Shown here: in pieces, positions 23,401-34,126 of the stretch | Position numbering within the stretch: the stretch's first letter is position 1 | How the letters are laid out: each line of letters opens with the position of its first letter | Source of the DNA: Buxus sempervirens | Lineage: Eukaryota; Streptophyta; Magnoliopsida; Buxales; Buxaceae | DNA: 64,000 bases | Assembly: GCA_947561395.2 (NCBI GenBank) | Contig: OX387187.1 | Location: 35,879,829-35,943,828 of the forward strand | Direction of reading: 5' to 3' | The notes under the pieces: model-generated | What the model was told of the DNA's origin: nothing | Database searches by the model: none | Seen by the model: only the letters and a program-made list of their open reading frames with translations | Translations under genes and position numbers: made by a program

Positions 23401-25070
23401 TTCCTGCCCTTCCAAGAGTGTGTTAGACAACCAACTAGCTCAAATGCCATCATAAGTTACTCATCATGAATTGAGAAAATAACATGAAGTCTTGATTGAA
23501 TTTGAGAATTACACAAACAGGTTTCCAAAAGATTGAGCAGCCAAATTACTAGCTGTGCTGATCACTTAACATGTGGAAGAAATTCGATATTGTTATCCCA
23601 CTCTATCTGTTATATATACATTAATATAAACTGCAAGCAATAACCCTTCACCTTATTCTGAAAAATAAACAAACCACATTTTTCAGACTTCTCGTAGCGT
23701 AATGTAATGTACCCATATCAACCACTCCCAAAAAAGAAAAAAAAAGGATGCATTAATGTGTGAGGACAATTTAAAATTGTAAGTAATTACCTTGTGAGGA
23801 AGCCCACTATGAAAGAGCTTCCCTATTGTTCTAAGTTTCCAGGCTATCATACCCCCGGTACCAATGCAAGGTTGTTTGTCTGCTGTATCAATCCAAAACC
23901 TGTATAGAGAACATTAAAACACCCCAGAAAGAAATGGAATTTGGTCTTATAGGCTTCAACGTTGAACCTTGAAAGACTTGCACAATAAAAAATCTGAATT
24001 ACTTACAGAGGACCTTGCTTGAGCTTATTAAGGAACCCCTCTTTCACAAGCGCATCCACACCAACCCCCAATATTGATGAGTTCTCTTCGTTGGCTATAA
24101 AAACAGCAACAACAGTTGACTTCAACTTTGGCTTTCTTTCCCCAAGCCCTCGCATCAATTCAGTCACAAGAGCAACATGGCCCAGGCAATCAGTAGTTCC
24201 ACGGCCACAAAGTTTATCTCCATCTATGCTTAAAGAGAAAGGATCGAAATCCTGCAAATATCATATATGACATAAGTAAAAATCAAAAGAATGACTAATC
24301 TTCAGCAACCCAATATCTCATTCACCAGCCCATTTTCAGTTACAAGGAATCAATGATTCTCAACTCAACAGTCCCATTTCCTACTTACAGAATTGGCAAG
24401 ACGAATAGCATTCGACAGTCCCAATTATAAACATCATATGTCGACTAAGAGTATATGTCCGAAAATCATTTCTAACCAAATTCGTCCAGGTCCTTAAACA
24501 TTTTACTGCAAATAACGAAATTAAAAGCAAAGCAAAAATAAAGAACAAGTATGTCTGTGAAATATGTTAAGCCTGAATACGCAAAAACAAATGGGTCATC
24601 ACAGAATGCCCAAAAAGAGAATAGCAAAGTTAAATTAAGCAGAAACCCACATAGAGTTAAGTTTAGGAGAAATCAAAGTATGTTAAACGCAGAGCCAGAA
24701 AGGTTGAAAACGAAACAGTGACGTATAAGACGAATCGTACCCAATCGGCGGGATTGGCAGTGACGACGTCCATGTGGCATCCAACGAATGACACGATCTT
24801 TCCGGGCACAGTTCCAGGGTATTCCACAATAACGTTTCCTCTGCCGTTAACGTACGTGACATGGTTTATGATCAAGGGTCCTCCGCCCGTGGAGGTGCTG
24901 TAGGGAAGGAGAGAGTCGAGAACGTGCTTAGCTACTCTGTCCTCTTCTGGGATCAGCTCCGGTGGGTTGTTCTGAACGTATTTGGCCTCTCCAATGAGCT
25001 TAGAAAGAAGGGAAACAAAAGAATCTTTGTCAAGATCTCCGATCGCTTCTTTCACGGAAGAACGATCCAT
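20419..25070 (-). CDS. NAOD: acetylornithine deacetylase (M20 family), copy B, 10 exons
   Basis: Paralogue of the gene at 1659-6045 with the same exon lengths. Exons: 24741-25070, 24007-24251, 23791-23899, 22848-22986, 22671-22728, 22562-22579 (18-nt microexon), 22260-22382, 21868-22024, 21753-21786 and 20419-20531. The total is 1326 nt, 441 residues, intact. H99, D101, D131 and E165-E166 are conserved. Visible differences from copy A include M6V, K75N, R125C just before GRGTTD, R-to-G in ELMRGLG, A-to-E in VKEGFLN, and S-to-I in the TQWI junction codon. R125C is next to the metal site loop and is the substitution most likely to matter, though this position is often variable in M20 enzymes. 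It has a single-copy 5' flank, unlike copy A. Confidence 0.93.
23037..23746. other. unit-B-only segment in intron 3
   Basis: About 710 bp between exons 4 and 3 are absent from unit A, where AGACAAGGATG joins directly (about 4697-4705). There is no coding content and no clear terminal repeat. It could be ancestral intron lost from A, since AAGG-type microhomology is present at the edges. Confidence 0.6.
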
Positions 25071-25189
25071 GGCAAGAGAAATGAGATTTCAGAGTCTCAC
25101 AGACCAGGAGGCAGACGTGGGTAAGGAAAGCGTACTCGCGTAAGACAACGAAGATGGATTATACATTTACTTATATTATATACCCAAAA

Positions 25190-25560
25190 AAAACCAAAAA
25201 AGGAAAGGCTTGGCTGCTGTGCCAGCCTCGGAGGTAGGCTTGCTTATCGGGCTGTGCCGGGCTCGGCAAACAAAAAATGGGAATGCTCGAAGCGTTGAGG
25301 TAGGTTTGCTTATCGGGTAGTGCCGGCCTCGGAGGTAGGTTTGTTTATCCGGCCATGCCGGGCCCGGGGGCCTGGGCCATCGGCCCGTTTAGGCACGGCC
25401 CAACAAGGCATGTGGGCTGGGCTGTGGCACGCCCGACACTTGGGTGGCACAGGCGCGCTTCAGCGCTTGCCGGTCTGCTGGTGAGCCCTCTTTTACCTCC
25501 AACAGCTATTTGGGGGGGGGGGGGGGGGGGGGGGGGGGCGTAGTATGGTTGTAATTGACT
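25190..25560. other. unit-B-only GC-rich block, possible hAT remnant
   Basis: GGGCTGTGCCGGGCTCGGC, GGCATGCCGGGCCCGGG and GGCACGGCCCAACAAGGCA-like words, the composition typical of one class of plant hAT MITE. A word TAGGTTTGCTTATCGGGTAGTGCCGG recurs two or three times. No clean termini were found. Open frames here reflect GC content and are not genes. It ends in a 27-G run (25512-25538). Confidence 0.4.
25512..25538. repeat. poly(G) tract, 27 G
   Basis: An uninterrupted G run at the edge of the GC-rich block; a further 17-G run lies at 25783-25799. Confidence 0.85.
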
Positions 25561-26324
25561 GTGAAAGACTTTTTCTACCATTCAAACTGTCAAATAATAG
25601 TCATATTAGAGGGTAGAGGTGGTAAAAAACCATTTTTGGTTTTCTATAAATAGGCCTACCCTTTCCCACTCCAAACCACACCTCTTCTACAATCTCTTAC
25701 TCTTCTCTTCTTACTTTATTAGAGTCTTGTTCAACGTTTTGGCCAATCGCGGGTAGACTCGGCAAAGTGCTCACATGTGGTTGGGGGGGGGGGGGGGGGT
25801 CCCTAGGCCGACATTGACCAAAATTTTGACAAGACTCTAAGAAAATTATAAATCAAGTTACTATTGTTGTATTTGCAAAGTTATACTTGTAATAATTAAT
25901 TTATTTATATTTTTTGAGCAAAATCTATCCCAATATGTGTAAGACAATTTTGTGAATAATAAACATATTTTTTAGAATTTTTTGTGATTTTTTACTATTT
26001 TTTCTAATTTCCTTGGTTTTTTTAAAAAAAAAATCAATTTGAAAAGTTGTACTTGTACTTGTAATAATTAAGTTATTTATATTTTTTTGAGCAAAATCCA
26101 TCACAATATGTGTAAGACTAACATAGGCTATTAAGGGTGTGTTTGACACAAAGAACAAGAATTAGATGGTAAAATTCTCCAAATTCCGACTCTTTGAATA
26201 CATATTCGTCTTTTTGGTTGTAATAAAGAATTTATATTCTAAAACCTTGATTTCCAATTCGAGTGTTTGGTTGATACCAAGAAATTTGTATAACAGTTAA
26301 TACTGAATTAAATAAGAGGCTTTT
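25561..26324. other. unit-B-only AT-rich block with direct repeats
   Basis: Has a TATA-like CTATAAATAGG at about 25645 and a pyrimidine-rich leader after it, resembling an LTR promoter. A direct repeat of about 75 bp (25877-25948 and 26043-26120, both with GAGCAAAATCxATC and CAATATGTGTAAGAC) follows. This may be a decayed LTR element, but no complete ends are found. From about 26213 the sequence again matches unit A (about 7925). Confidence 0.35.
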
Positions 26325-26800
26325 TTGTAACAATGATGGTGACAGTAGTGGCGGTGGCGACGATGCTAGTTGTAGTGGTACAATGGTAGGGGTATTGGTG
26401 GCGATGGTGGTAGTAGTGGTGGCAGAGGTGACGGTGATAGTGGTGACAATGATGGATGGTAGCAATGGTTAAGGTAGTGGCGATTACTGTGGTGGCAATA
26501 ATTGTTGTTGGCTTAGTGGCAGCAAGGTGTAGTGGTGATGGTGGTAACAATGCTTGTAGTGGTGATTAGTGGTGGTGATCAGGGTGGTGCTGATGCCGAT
26601 GGTGTCAGTGGTAGTGATAGCGTTGATTGTGGTTGTAATGGTGATGGTGGTGTAGTGATGGTAGTGATATGGTTGATGGTGATGATGATGTGGTGGGGGT
26701 GTCATGGTGGTAATGATCATAGCGGTAGTGCTAATGGTGGTGTTGTAGTGCTAGTGATAGTGGTAGTAACGATCCTGGTGTTGGTGGTGGTATCAAGTCA
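26325..26800. repeat. GTG/GAT-type trinucleotide minisatellite, unit B
   Basis: Homologue of the array at 8045-8530, with the same degenerate triplet composition. Small length differences between the two arrays show slippage since the duplication. Confidence 0.85.
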
Positions 26801-28815
26801 TCGATTGTGGATTGCTTGATCTTGCTGAAAGCTATTATAGACTTTTAATTTTTAGACGTGGAATTATAATAAATAGGTAGTGGTGTAAAGAATTCTATTC
26901 CTTATGATAAGCTTAAAATTTGATTCTACTTAGGAATTGGATAGAGATTCTTAATTCCAATTCCAATAAGCCCTATCTTATAGCCAAAGCTCCAGGTTCG
27001 GACAAGTGCAGTGAGAAACTTATAATATTTAAAAGTTTATGAGTATTTGTTTTCGTGAATTCCAAATAGCCCTATTAAAAAACCTATATTTTTTGAATTC
27101 ATATGTTTAAAGTTAAATTATATTAAAATTAGGGGAGGGCACGCACTACATGTGTAGCAAAAGAATTGGATAAGTGTAGGCAATTTATTGGGAAATTGAA
27201 AGCAAAAGAACAAAATGTAAAAATGAAGAGCATTTTGGGCAATAACAGATTTTACTTTTGTAAGGAGATAAAAGTAAATCTATACTATATATAATGTGAG
27301 GCACCCCCTTGGGAAGCAATTTATTTTTTCCTAAAATAACCTTCTAATGTCATTTTATCTTATGTATCATTTTCCTTTTTCACTTTCCAAAAAGACCCTT
27401 TAACAATTCCTTATCCCTTACATGTCTTATAGTTTTAATTTACATACGTGCACCCCACTCGTATAACTTAAAGTAAAGGGCATTTTTTACAATAGAAGGT
27501 AGTTATGTACGCGTAAGTGGTTAATGGGAGATAAAAGTAATAAAATAAAAAGTGGGGGCCTAATTGGGTATAAAATGTCACTGAGAATCTTAGGGGTTGG
27601 CTTTATATAATAACAATAGCAAAGCAAGCACTATGCTCGTGTTGAACTGAAAAAGAAAAATGTTAATTTTTCTCTTTTTTAAGTAAATCGTTATACAATA
27701 ATTATCTTTTTATATAATAATATTCTTTTACAAAAATAAATTTTTTATTTATTATGAATAGATAAGGCATTTATTTAAGTAATTATTTATTTACTGACTT
27801 ATTTTTAATTGTGATAAAGACGTAAAATAAAATATTATCTACGCTTCACCAAAATCATTCAATAATTAGAATTTGAGTAGTCAATTATAACTAAACATGG
27901 GTCTATCCTTTGGGATAAGGAAGTCATTAATTGATTAATCTATAGTTAGAAACTATTAAGATTTGAAGAAGGTAGTTATAACTAAATATGGGTCTATTCT
28001 TGGGGATAAGGAAATCATTAATTAAGTCTCATGGTTATCTTGGGAAAGTGAATGTCAAGGAGGGAAAGTGAATGTCAAGGAGAAAACTAAGGCCATTTCG
28101 AGGTAGCCAAATACCTACTAGTAAAGCCAACTTTGGTAAAATTTCTATACTACTAGTAAAACCAATTCTGGGGAATATTCCTCAAGGATTCTAGCCCTCA
28201 TCCTAAATAAAACCACCATCTTAATCTACTTTCCAACTTTAATCACCTACTTTCATGCTACACGGTTATCACCAATAAAAATACACTGCAAACAAAACTA
28301 CCCAAAGAGGTGGGCCGACATGCGGTAGTGGACGTGCCTCCACTAGTATATAGTAAGCCCACAAAAAAATAAAAATAAATAATAATAATAATAATAAAAT
28401 AAAAAAGAGAAAAAAAAAGTCAGAAAGATGCTTATTCTACGCGTAACTATTAAGCATTTACAAAAAAAACGACACAAAGGTGATTCTCATTCCCTTCCCA
28501 ACAATTCCACTTTTATATTGCTAATTGGACAACAGAATCTTTAGCTGCAGCAATACAAAATCAACTGGTAAGCTAAAGGAACCATTGAGTATTGATGACA
28601 ATTGTTAAATGCGTCCAGAAGGAAGAACAAAGGAATTTTATGCCATGTCACATCCCCTTTTTCTTCTCCCATTTGACAGGTTCCATTAAAATAAGAATCT
28701 CTTCATATATTGCTTTGTCTATAAGTACCAATGCAGCCCTTTGAAGTCTTCAATCAACCAAAAGGCTACCCCAAAACCCAACCCTTTACAATACAGCAAA
28801 AACCCTTGAGGAAAA
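26801..28815. other. gene-free stretch upstream of Hsp20 copy B
   Basis: No gene. From about 27880 the sequence matches unit A on both sides of the 8828-9320 element, and it contains the empty site near 27973. A local duplication of about 75 bp (TAACTAAAxATGGGTCTAT..) lies at 27885-28030, and a short GGGAAAGTGAATGTCAAGGA duplication near 28045-28085. A TATA-like CTATAAGTA lies about 95 bp upstream of the Hsp20 start. Confidence 0.5.
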
Positions 28816-29280
28816 ATGTCTCGTGTTCCACCATTCTTTGGTCCAAGAACCACTGTGTATGGCCCTTTCACCACTGCTGATGAACTACTTGAACCCCCCT
28901 TTCATCATGGCTACTATCCTCCCACTGTTGTCACTGAGACATCAACATTTGCCACTCATGTTGACTGGAGTGAAACTCCCCATGCATATGTTCTCAAGAT
29001 CCATCTCCCAGGATTGAAGAAAGAAGATGTAAATATGGAAGTGGAGGAGGACAGAGTCCTGAAAATAAGTGGGGAGAGAAATGAAGAGTTCGAAGACAGG
29101 AATGGTAGGTGGCACAGAGTTGAAAGGAGGAGTGGAATGTTTCTCAAGAGGGTTCAGTTGCCTGAGAATGCAAAGGTTGAGCAGCTCAAGGCAAAGATGG
29201 TGAATGGGGAACTCACTATAACTGTGCCTAAGAGTGAAGCAAAGAGGACGCATAGAAGATTTGTTGAAATATTTGATTAA
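28816..29280 (+). CDS. small heat-shock protein, Hsp20/alpha-crystallin family, copy B
   Basis: A 154-residue single-exon gene, the usual size and structure of plant cytosolic sHSPs. It is an ATP-independent chaperone expected to form oligomers and hold unfolded proteins under stress. The N-terminal arm is MSRVPPFFGPRTTVYGPF. The crystallin domain begins near residue 48 (HVDWSETPHAYVLKIHLPG) and runs through VLKISGER and GRWHRVERRSGMFLKRVQLPENA to NGELTITVPK, with a short C-terminal tail (FVEIFD). The arrangement fits class I, though the N-terminal arm is divergent and the usual IxI-type tail motif is replaced by VEIF. I did not find a canonical GAAnnTTC heat-shock element in the 200 bp upstream, so heat induction is uncertain. 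It is the intact partner of the pseudogene at 10662. Confidence 0.93.
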   Translation: MSRVPPFFGPRTTVYGPFTTADELLEPPFHHGYYPPTVVTETSTFATHVDWSETPHAYVLKIHLPGLKKEDVNMEVEEDRVLKISGERNEEFEDRNGRWHRVERRSGMFLKRVQLPENAKVEQLKAKMVNGELTITVPKSEAKRTHRRFVEIFD

Positions 29281-30906
29281 TTCCTAGGTAATAATATTAG
29301 TTACTTGGTATTATCTATCAATAGCTTAATCATATATGAATTAAGTACTGGCCGCAGGCTACTAAGATCATGTGGTGGGGTTATATGAAACTATGAATAA
29401 AGGAAGAAAACTTATGTATTGCAGTCTACTGTAGTTTTGTGCTTAAAGATGCTAAGCACCCTATTATAATTGCCATGACATCTCCATGAGTTCTATTGCT
29501 TATGTTTTCGGTTTTCTTACTAATATTCTAAAAGCCCCGAAACCACATTGAACCCAGATTCTAATTTCCCTTAAACCTAAACATAGGATCATGTTAAACC
29601 AAAACCCTAGATCATAATTCATGTTGAAGCATAAATGAGGATGGAAATCGCCTTTATATATACATCTCCTGCAAACCCTGTTGTAGCTGGTGAGATTGTT
29701 GACTGTCATTGGTTTGTTAGCAGAAGCTAAACTGGAGTTGGTCCTTAACTTGAACCCTGGGGCCACCCTAATCCAAAAAAATTTTAAATTCAATCCTCCC
29801 AAGTATGATCAGGGCAGATATGGCTAGATATGGACGTACCAGTCCACTCCTCTAACTTATTATTAGTAGAAGACATGGATTCAAGCCCCTCTCTTACCCG
29901 CTCCAGACATCTCTAACTCAGGTTGTTTTAGCCATGGTGCTCAAGAAGTTGACCCAACGTTAAAACTAGATCAACCCAATTAATTTTAAATCATACCGGC
30001 TAAGTTAACTCTATACCGATACAGCAGTGAAGAAGGAGACGAGAAGAAAAGATAAAACAAAAGTCGTGAATGACGATATGATAAAACAATGATTACTGAT
30101 GGACACAGCTGGGAATACGTGCCCGTGCAGTCGTGCAGTGAAGAAGGGGACTAAACCTCAAAACCTGCTGCCACAAGCGTCACGTTGACAACCACCTCTC
30201 CCTGTGTATGATCTATATTTATATATACACCAACGTACATAAAACTATGCAAATGTTGGTCGATATTTCTAAGCCTCTCAAGAAAAATACAAGGGTTTGT
30301 CAGGCAGGCAACAAAAATAAGGCTCTCTCAGCACATAAAATGATTCTATCTATCAATATCTTCATTAAGAGATCTTCAAGGACGCTGATAATTTGTGGTT
30401 CTGAGAGTTTTCATGCATCATGTTGGGAGAAGGGAGCGATGAGAAGGCTTTGTTACGGCAGGAGGAGAGGGACCAAGCTGCCTATTCTGCCAGTTAATCA
30501 TGCAGGCCTCTTGTTGTGTGGTCTCATGGCTAGTACCTTTCCGTCCATCTATGAAATTCTGGTGGGGCCCTAATTAACCAAGGCAAGATTGATATATTTA
30601 CAAGGGATTCTTACTGGATATACACAAGAATAAATAATTTTAAAACCTTGGTCACTATAGACAATATAATGGTATCTTGGAAGCCGCTGTAGTGGAAAAC
30701 AATGGTAGATTCCATCTTCCCAACTGTGTATATGTACACCTATATATATATATGTGCAGTATAATTAAGTAGTTTTGTATGTGTATATACACGTGTCTAG
30801 ATAGCCATCTCCTTTGAAGTTTGGAATATGCGAAACAATTTTAAAAAATTGGAAAAAAGTATATTCATCTTTCTTGGAAGATCAGTGATACCCACAAAGA
30901 TTTTTT
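29281..30906. other. 3' flank of Hsp20 copy B to the end of unit B
   Basis: No gene. Matches 11295-12599 plus 18843-19530 of unit A, and includes the intact Copia target site near 30213-30225. Open frames near 30208-30573 are not supported by conservation with unit A, where the same stretch is frameshifted. Confidence 0.5.
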
Positions 30907-33322
30907 ATGACTGCTGTGACAGATTTTGGTCTCTAGCTTATAGGATTATTACTAAGTTAAAATAATGCATGAAAGATAAGGACTGATAATAAACTAATAT
31001 ATTTATCGTATGAAAGGAGGATGATAGAGAAATGGGATGGAAGGCCCCAGCTGAGTAGTTGCCATCAAGAGGGTTGGACGTAAAAACCATGACATAAACG
31101 TCAGGGAGGGGAGGGGGTTTTGCATTGATTTCTGAGACCTTTCTTTGTTTTGCATTTTGGAGAATCTGAGTTCAGGTTTTGGGATTGCAGTTAAAGCTTT
31201 TGGGAACGTGTGGATGGATGTGCAGTTCATACAATTACTCAGAATTTGTTGAAAGATTAATTTGCATACGTGACTCAGAAATTCTGAAAATAAACCATTA
31301 ATTAATTCTCTGTCTTCCATATGATATGATGCATTAGGTTTCTTAATTAAGCTCCTATAGTATTCTATTCCTTTTTTATGTATTATATTTGAGAAACTTA
31401 GTCTTAACTTGGTCATCAAGATTGATGGAACCAAAGTTCTTGTTAGCTATCTTTCTTATTTTCTCTCTCTTAGGCTGCAGTTGGATACCAAGAAATTGCA
31501 AGAAAATGTAGGACATGATCTTCAACATTTTCTCATCCATGTTATATATATTCCTAGAATTAGAGATAAATCTTTATTTGATGCAACGTTCAATAAATAT
31601 AACCGTTATTACTCTGTAGCAAGTGTTTGGATGCATGCCAATTCTTTCTAAATCTACGACAGTCATATAATGAGGGTAAGGTTTTTTTTTTTTTTTTTTT
31701 TGGTTTTTGGGTAAGTCATTCTCCTTCATTTTTCATGATTATGAGTACACATTACAATGGATATTGGTGTTTGAACCAAGGTTTAATTGCATTATAAATC
31801 TCCATGTTATGGTTGATAAAATACTAAATTTTTTTTTGTAGATGCCAGCTTCACGGTTAAGAACCATACTCTCTTGTGTGATGATATAAAAGCATCAAGC
31901 TGTCAACATGAGAACTCGAGTTTAAGGCTGAGTACAGTAACATTAGTTTTCACCACTTATGCATGCATCTACCTTTCCATCTGCACTCCTACTGAACTAG
32001 AGTCTTGTAAGCTGAGCTTCTTAGGCCCGAATTAGCAAGCCACAAAGTTGACCAGGTCCTTGGTTCTATGTACTCCCTCAACGAACATGGTAAATGTTCT
32101 TGGTATATATAACAGCAAAAACATAATGATGGATATGTACTTTCATATATTGCACAAAACTTAATTATCTGGAGGCCAAAGGTTCTGCATAATAATAACC
32201 AGTTGATTTCACTGCACGGGCTTCCAGTCCCTTGCCATGGTTATCTTGAGAAGATTCCGTATGGAAGAAAGTATACATCAAAATTAGCTTCCCGCCTGAG
32301 ATAATCTGCAAAGGAATTTAAGAATTGACATGAAACAGTAGTAGCTGGGATTCTTTCAGCCAAGTCAGGTTTGCGAGCACATAAAAGCCTTCATAGGATT
32401 TGTCAGTTCCACAGTCCTAGATACATATTTCCTACATGCTTTAGTTAGCATCATCCTTATCTTCTCTTGTGTTTTTGGTTCTGTTATCTCTGCCTATTTA
32501 CACCCCTAGATTTTCTCCCTGCTTAGAATGTTTTGTTTTCTTCTTTTTAACAAACCCGTCTAATATAAGTATACTTACCTTGTAACTTTCTGTGGGTATG
32601 CTAAAATCAAACTCAATAGTCCTCTTTTATCATCAATGATAACAAATTTTTCTTCCCTTCAAGAACCCCAAAAAAAAATTGAAAAAGGACCAAACAAAAA
32701 GATAAAAATGAAAAAAAAAAAAAATCTAAGGACTAAGAATTAGAAAACCCTACTCAGCTGGAGATCACACCTCTACCAAGTGGCCAAGCATTCCAGCACT
32801 TGGAACAATGCCGGTTTAGATCTCTAAGATAATCGAGCATCTGTACTAAGTCATTTTTTTTAACTCTATTTTTTTCCCAGGATTTCAGTGTAGAAGAAGA
32901 GACATCTTAAGATGGAAAGGGAAGTGGCAGTTCTGTAGTTTCCACAAACAGGAGAACCAAAAGGCATATAATCCCCAAAGAAATAACTCATCAGACTGAA
33001 AAAATTCATGGCAGAAAAAGACATTGCACTGTAAGCTTTTCCAGAACATCATGAACCGCATATTAATTTATCATGAAAAGCTTCTTTTTCTTTGAATTTA
33101 CATACTGTTTTTTCATTTTTCTCTTATTTTCTTTTGTATAGTCAATAACATACTAATGAAATGAAAGTGTCAATCCATGGAAGATTCTCTTACAAAAAGA
33201 CTATGACTGGGAATTAGAAATTTAAACGGGTATATCTCAAATTCTTACACACCAGTTCCACACTCTTTTGAATCTAACAATAAGCACAAATCAATCACAT
33301 ACAAGCAGTTGCTCTTCTACCA
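30907..33322. other. intergenic, no gene recognised
   Basis: Single-copy DNA right of the duplication. A 143-codon minus-strand frame (31003-31434) has no recognisable domain. A T-rich run lies at 31682-31700. The stretch just left of the zinc-finger gene is likely its 3' UTR and flank. Confidence 0.4.
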
Positions 33323-34126
33323 TCACTGTGGCCTTTGTCCCAATCTAAGCTCGAGATCGAGCTCTTCGACCACCTGCTCCTTGTTGTACCTGTATTTATT
33401 ATTATCATCATCATTATTGTCATGGTTGTGAGACATCGAGGGCTCAGCTTTGATAGAATGGTTTAAGGAAGCATGAATGTCTGCTGCCACTGGAAAATTG
33501 ATGGCGGGAGGGCAAGATGACATGAAGCCACTGTATGGAAAAGGAGGGAAAGATAGAACAGTAGGGGTTGATTCCATACACCCATTAACTGAAGCAGGTT
33601 GGAAAACATTGCTATGATTTGGTAAGGGGTAGAGAAGACATAAACCTCCATTAGCAACAAATTCTTGAGTTGGGATGATTAGTGCTGATGATGAAGTCGA
33701 AGAAGAGGAAGGATCGGCAGCTGCTGGTGGTGATTGGCGAAGCCTGGCACGATCCCGGCGATGCACATTCATATGACCTCCCAGAGCCTGAGCTGACCGG
33801 AATTCCCTCCTGCAGAAGCTGCAAGAGTAAGATCGAGGGGGCCATGTTGTTCCCATAATGTTGCCTGCATCTTCTGCGAATGCGCGCACCTCCCACGAAT
33901 CATCTTCATCTTGTACTCGATTACCGTTCCACATCCACGAGCTGGGAGTCAAATTAGGGTTCTGTTGTTGCTGTTGGGACTGAGCAAGTTTCTGGAGTTG
34001 ATTCAAGGAAAGTAGGCCGAGTTCTGTACCCATGATTGCAGTAGCATCCGAGAGATGATAAAGATAGTATGGGTAGGATTGAGGGGGAAGGGCTAAATAT
34101 AAGGAAGTTGATTTTGGAAGAGACAA
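33323..34126 (-). CDS. SUPERMAN/ZFP10-type C2H2 zinc-finger transcription factor
   Basis: A single-exon gene of 267 residues. It contains one C2H2 finger of the plant QALGGH class ([18 protein letters not shown], residues about 102-122), followed by a basic stretch RRDRARLRQ that serves DNA binding and nuclear import. Just before it is [18 protein letters not shown], which is characteristic of SUPERMAN/ZFP10-like proteins. The C-terminus LDLELRLG is an EAR repression motif, so the protein is expected to be a nuclear repressor acting in organ or meristem development. A Q-rich tract (QSQQQQQ) and an acidic, N-rich stretch (NDDDNNK) flank the core. The start at 34126 is chosen as the longest frame; an alternative ATG lies 31 codons inside (MGTELGLL, 34033) and would also fit. 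No lesion seen. Confidence 0.92.
   Translation of the reverse strand: MSLPKSTSLYLALPPQSYPYYLYHLSDATAIMGTELGLLSLNQLQKLAQSQQQQQNPNLTPSSWMWNGNRVQDEDDSWEVRAFAEDAGNIMGTTWPPRSYSCSFCRREFRSAQALGGHMNVHRRDRARLRQSPPAAADPSSSSTSSSALIIPTQEFVANGGLCLLYPLPNHSNVFQPASVNGCMESTPTVLSFPPFPYSGFMSSCPPAINFPVAADIHASLNHSIKAEPSMSHNHDNNDDDNNKYRYNKEQVVEELDLELRLGQRPQ

Larger units (their letters stand above)
19575..30906. repeat. tandem segmental duplication, unit B
   Basis: Right-hand copy, colinear with unit A and in the same orientation. It carries an intact deacetylase gene and an intact Hsp20 gene. It lacks the Harbinger, hAT and Copia insertions of unit A, but has private segments at 23037-23746 and about 25190-26120. 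Confidence 0.9.

Noticed and set aside
25345..25581. Open frames with a proline or glycine run in the GC-rich block
   Set aside because: They read through a poly(G) tract and GC-rich repeat words; no protein features.
28600..28700. GAA-rich text upstream of Hsp20 as a heat-shock element
   Set aside because: GAA triplets are all in the same orientation and lack the alternating GAAnnTTC arrangement.
31003..31434. 143-codon open frame on the minus strand
   Set aside because: No recognisable domain, no homologous copy in the window, and a competing open stretch in another frame. Not enough evidence for a gene.
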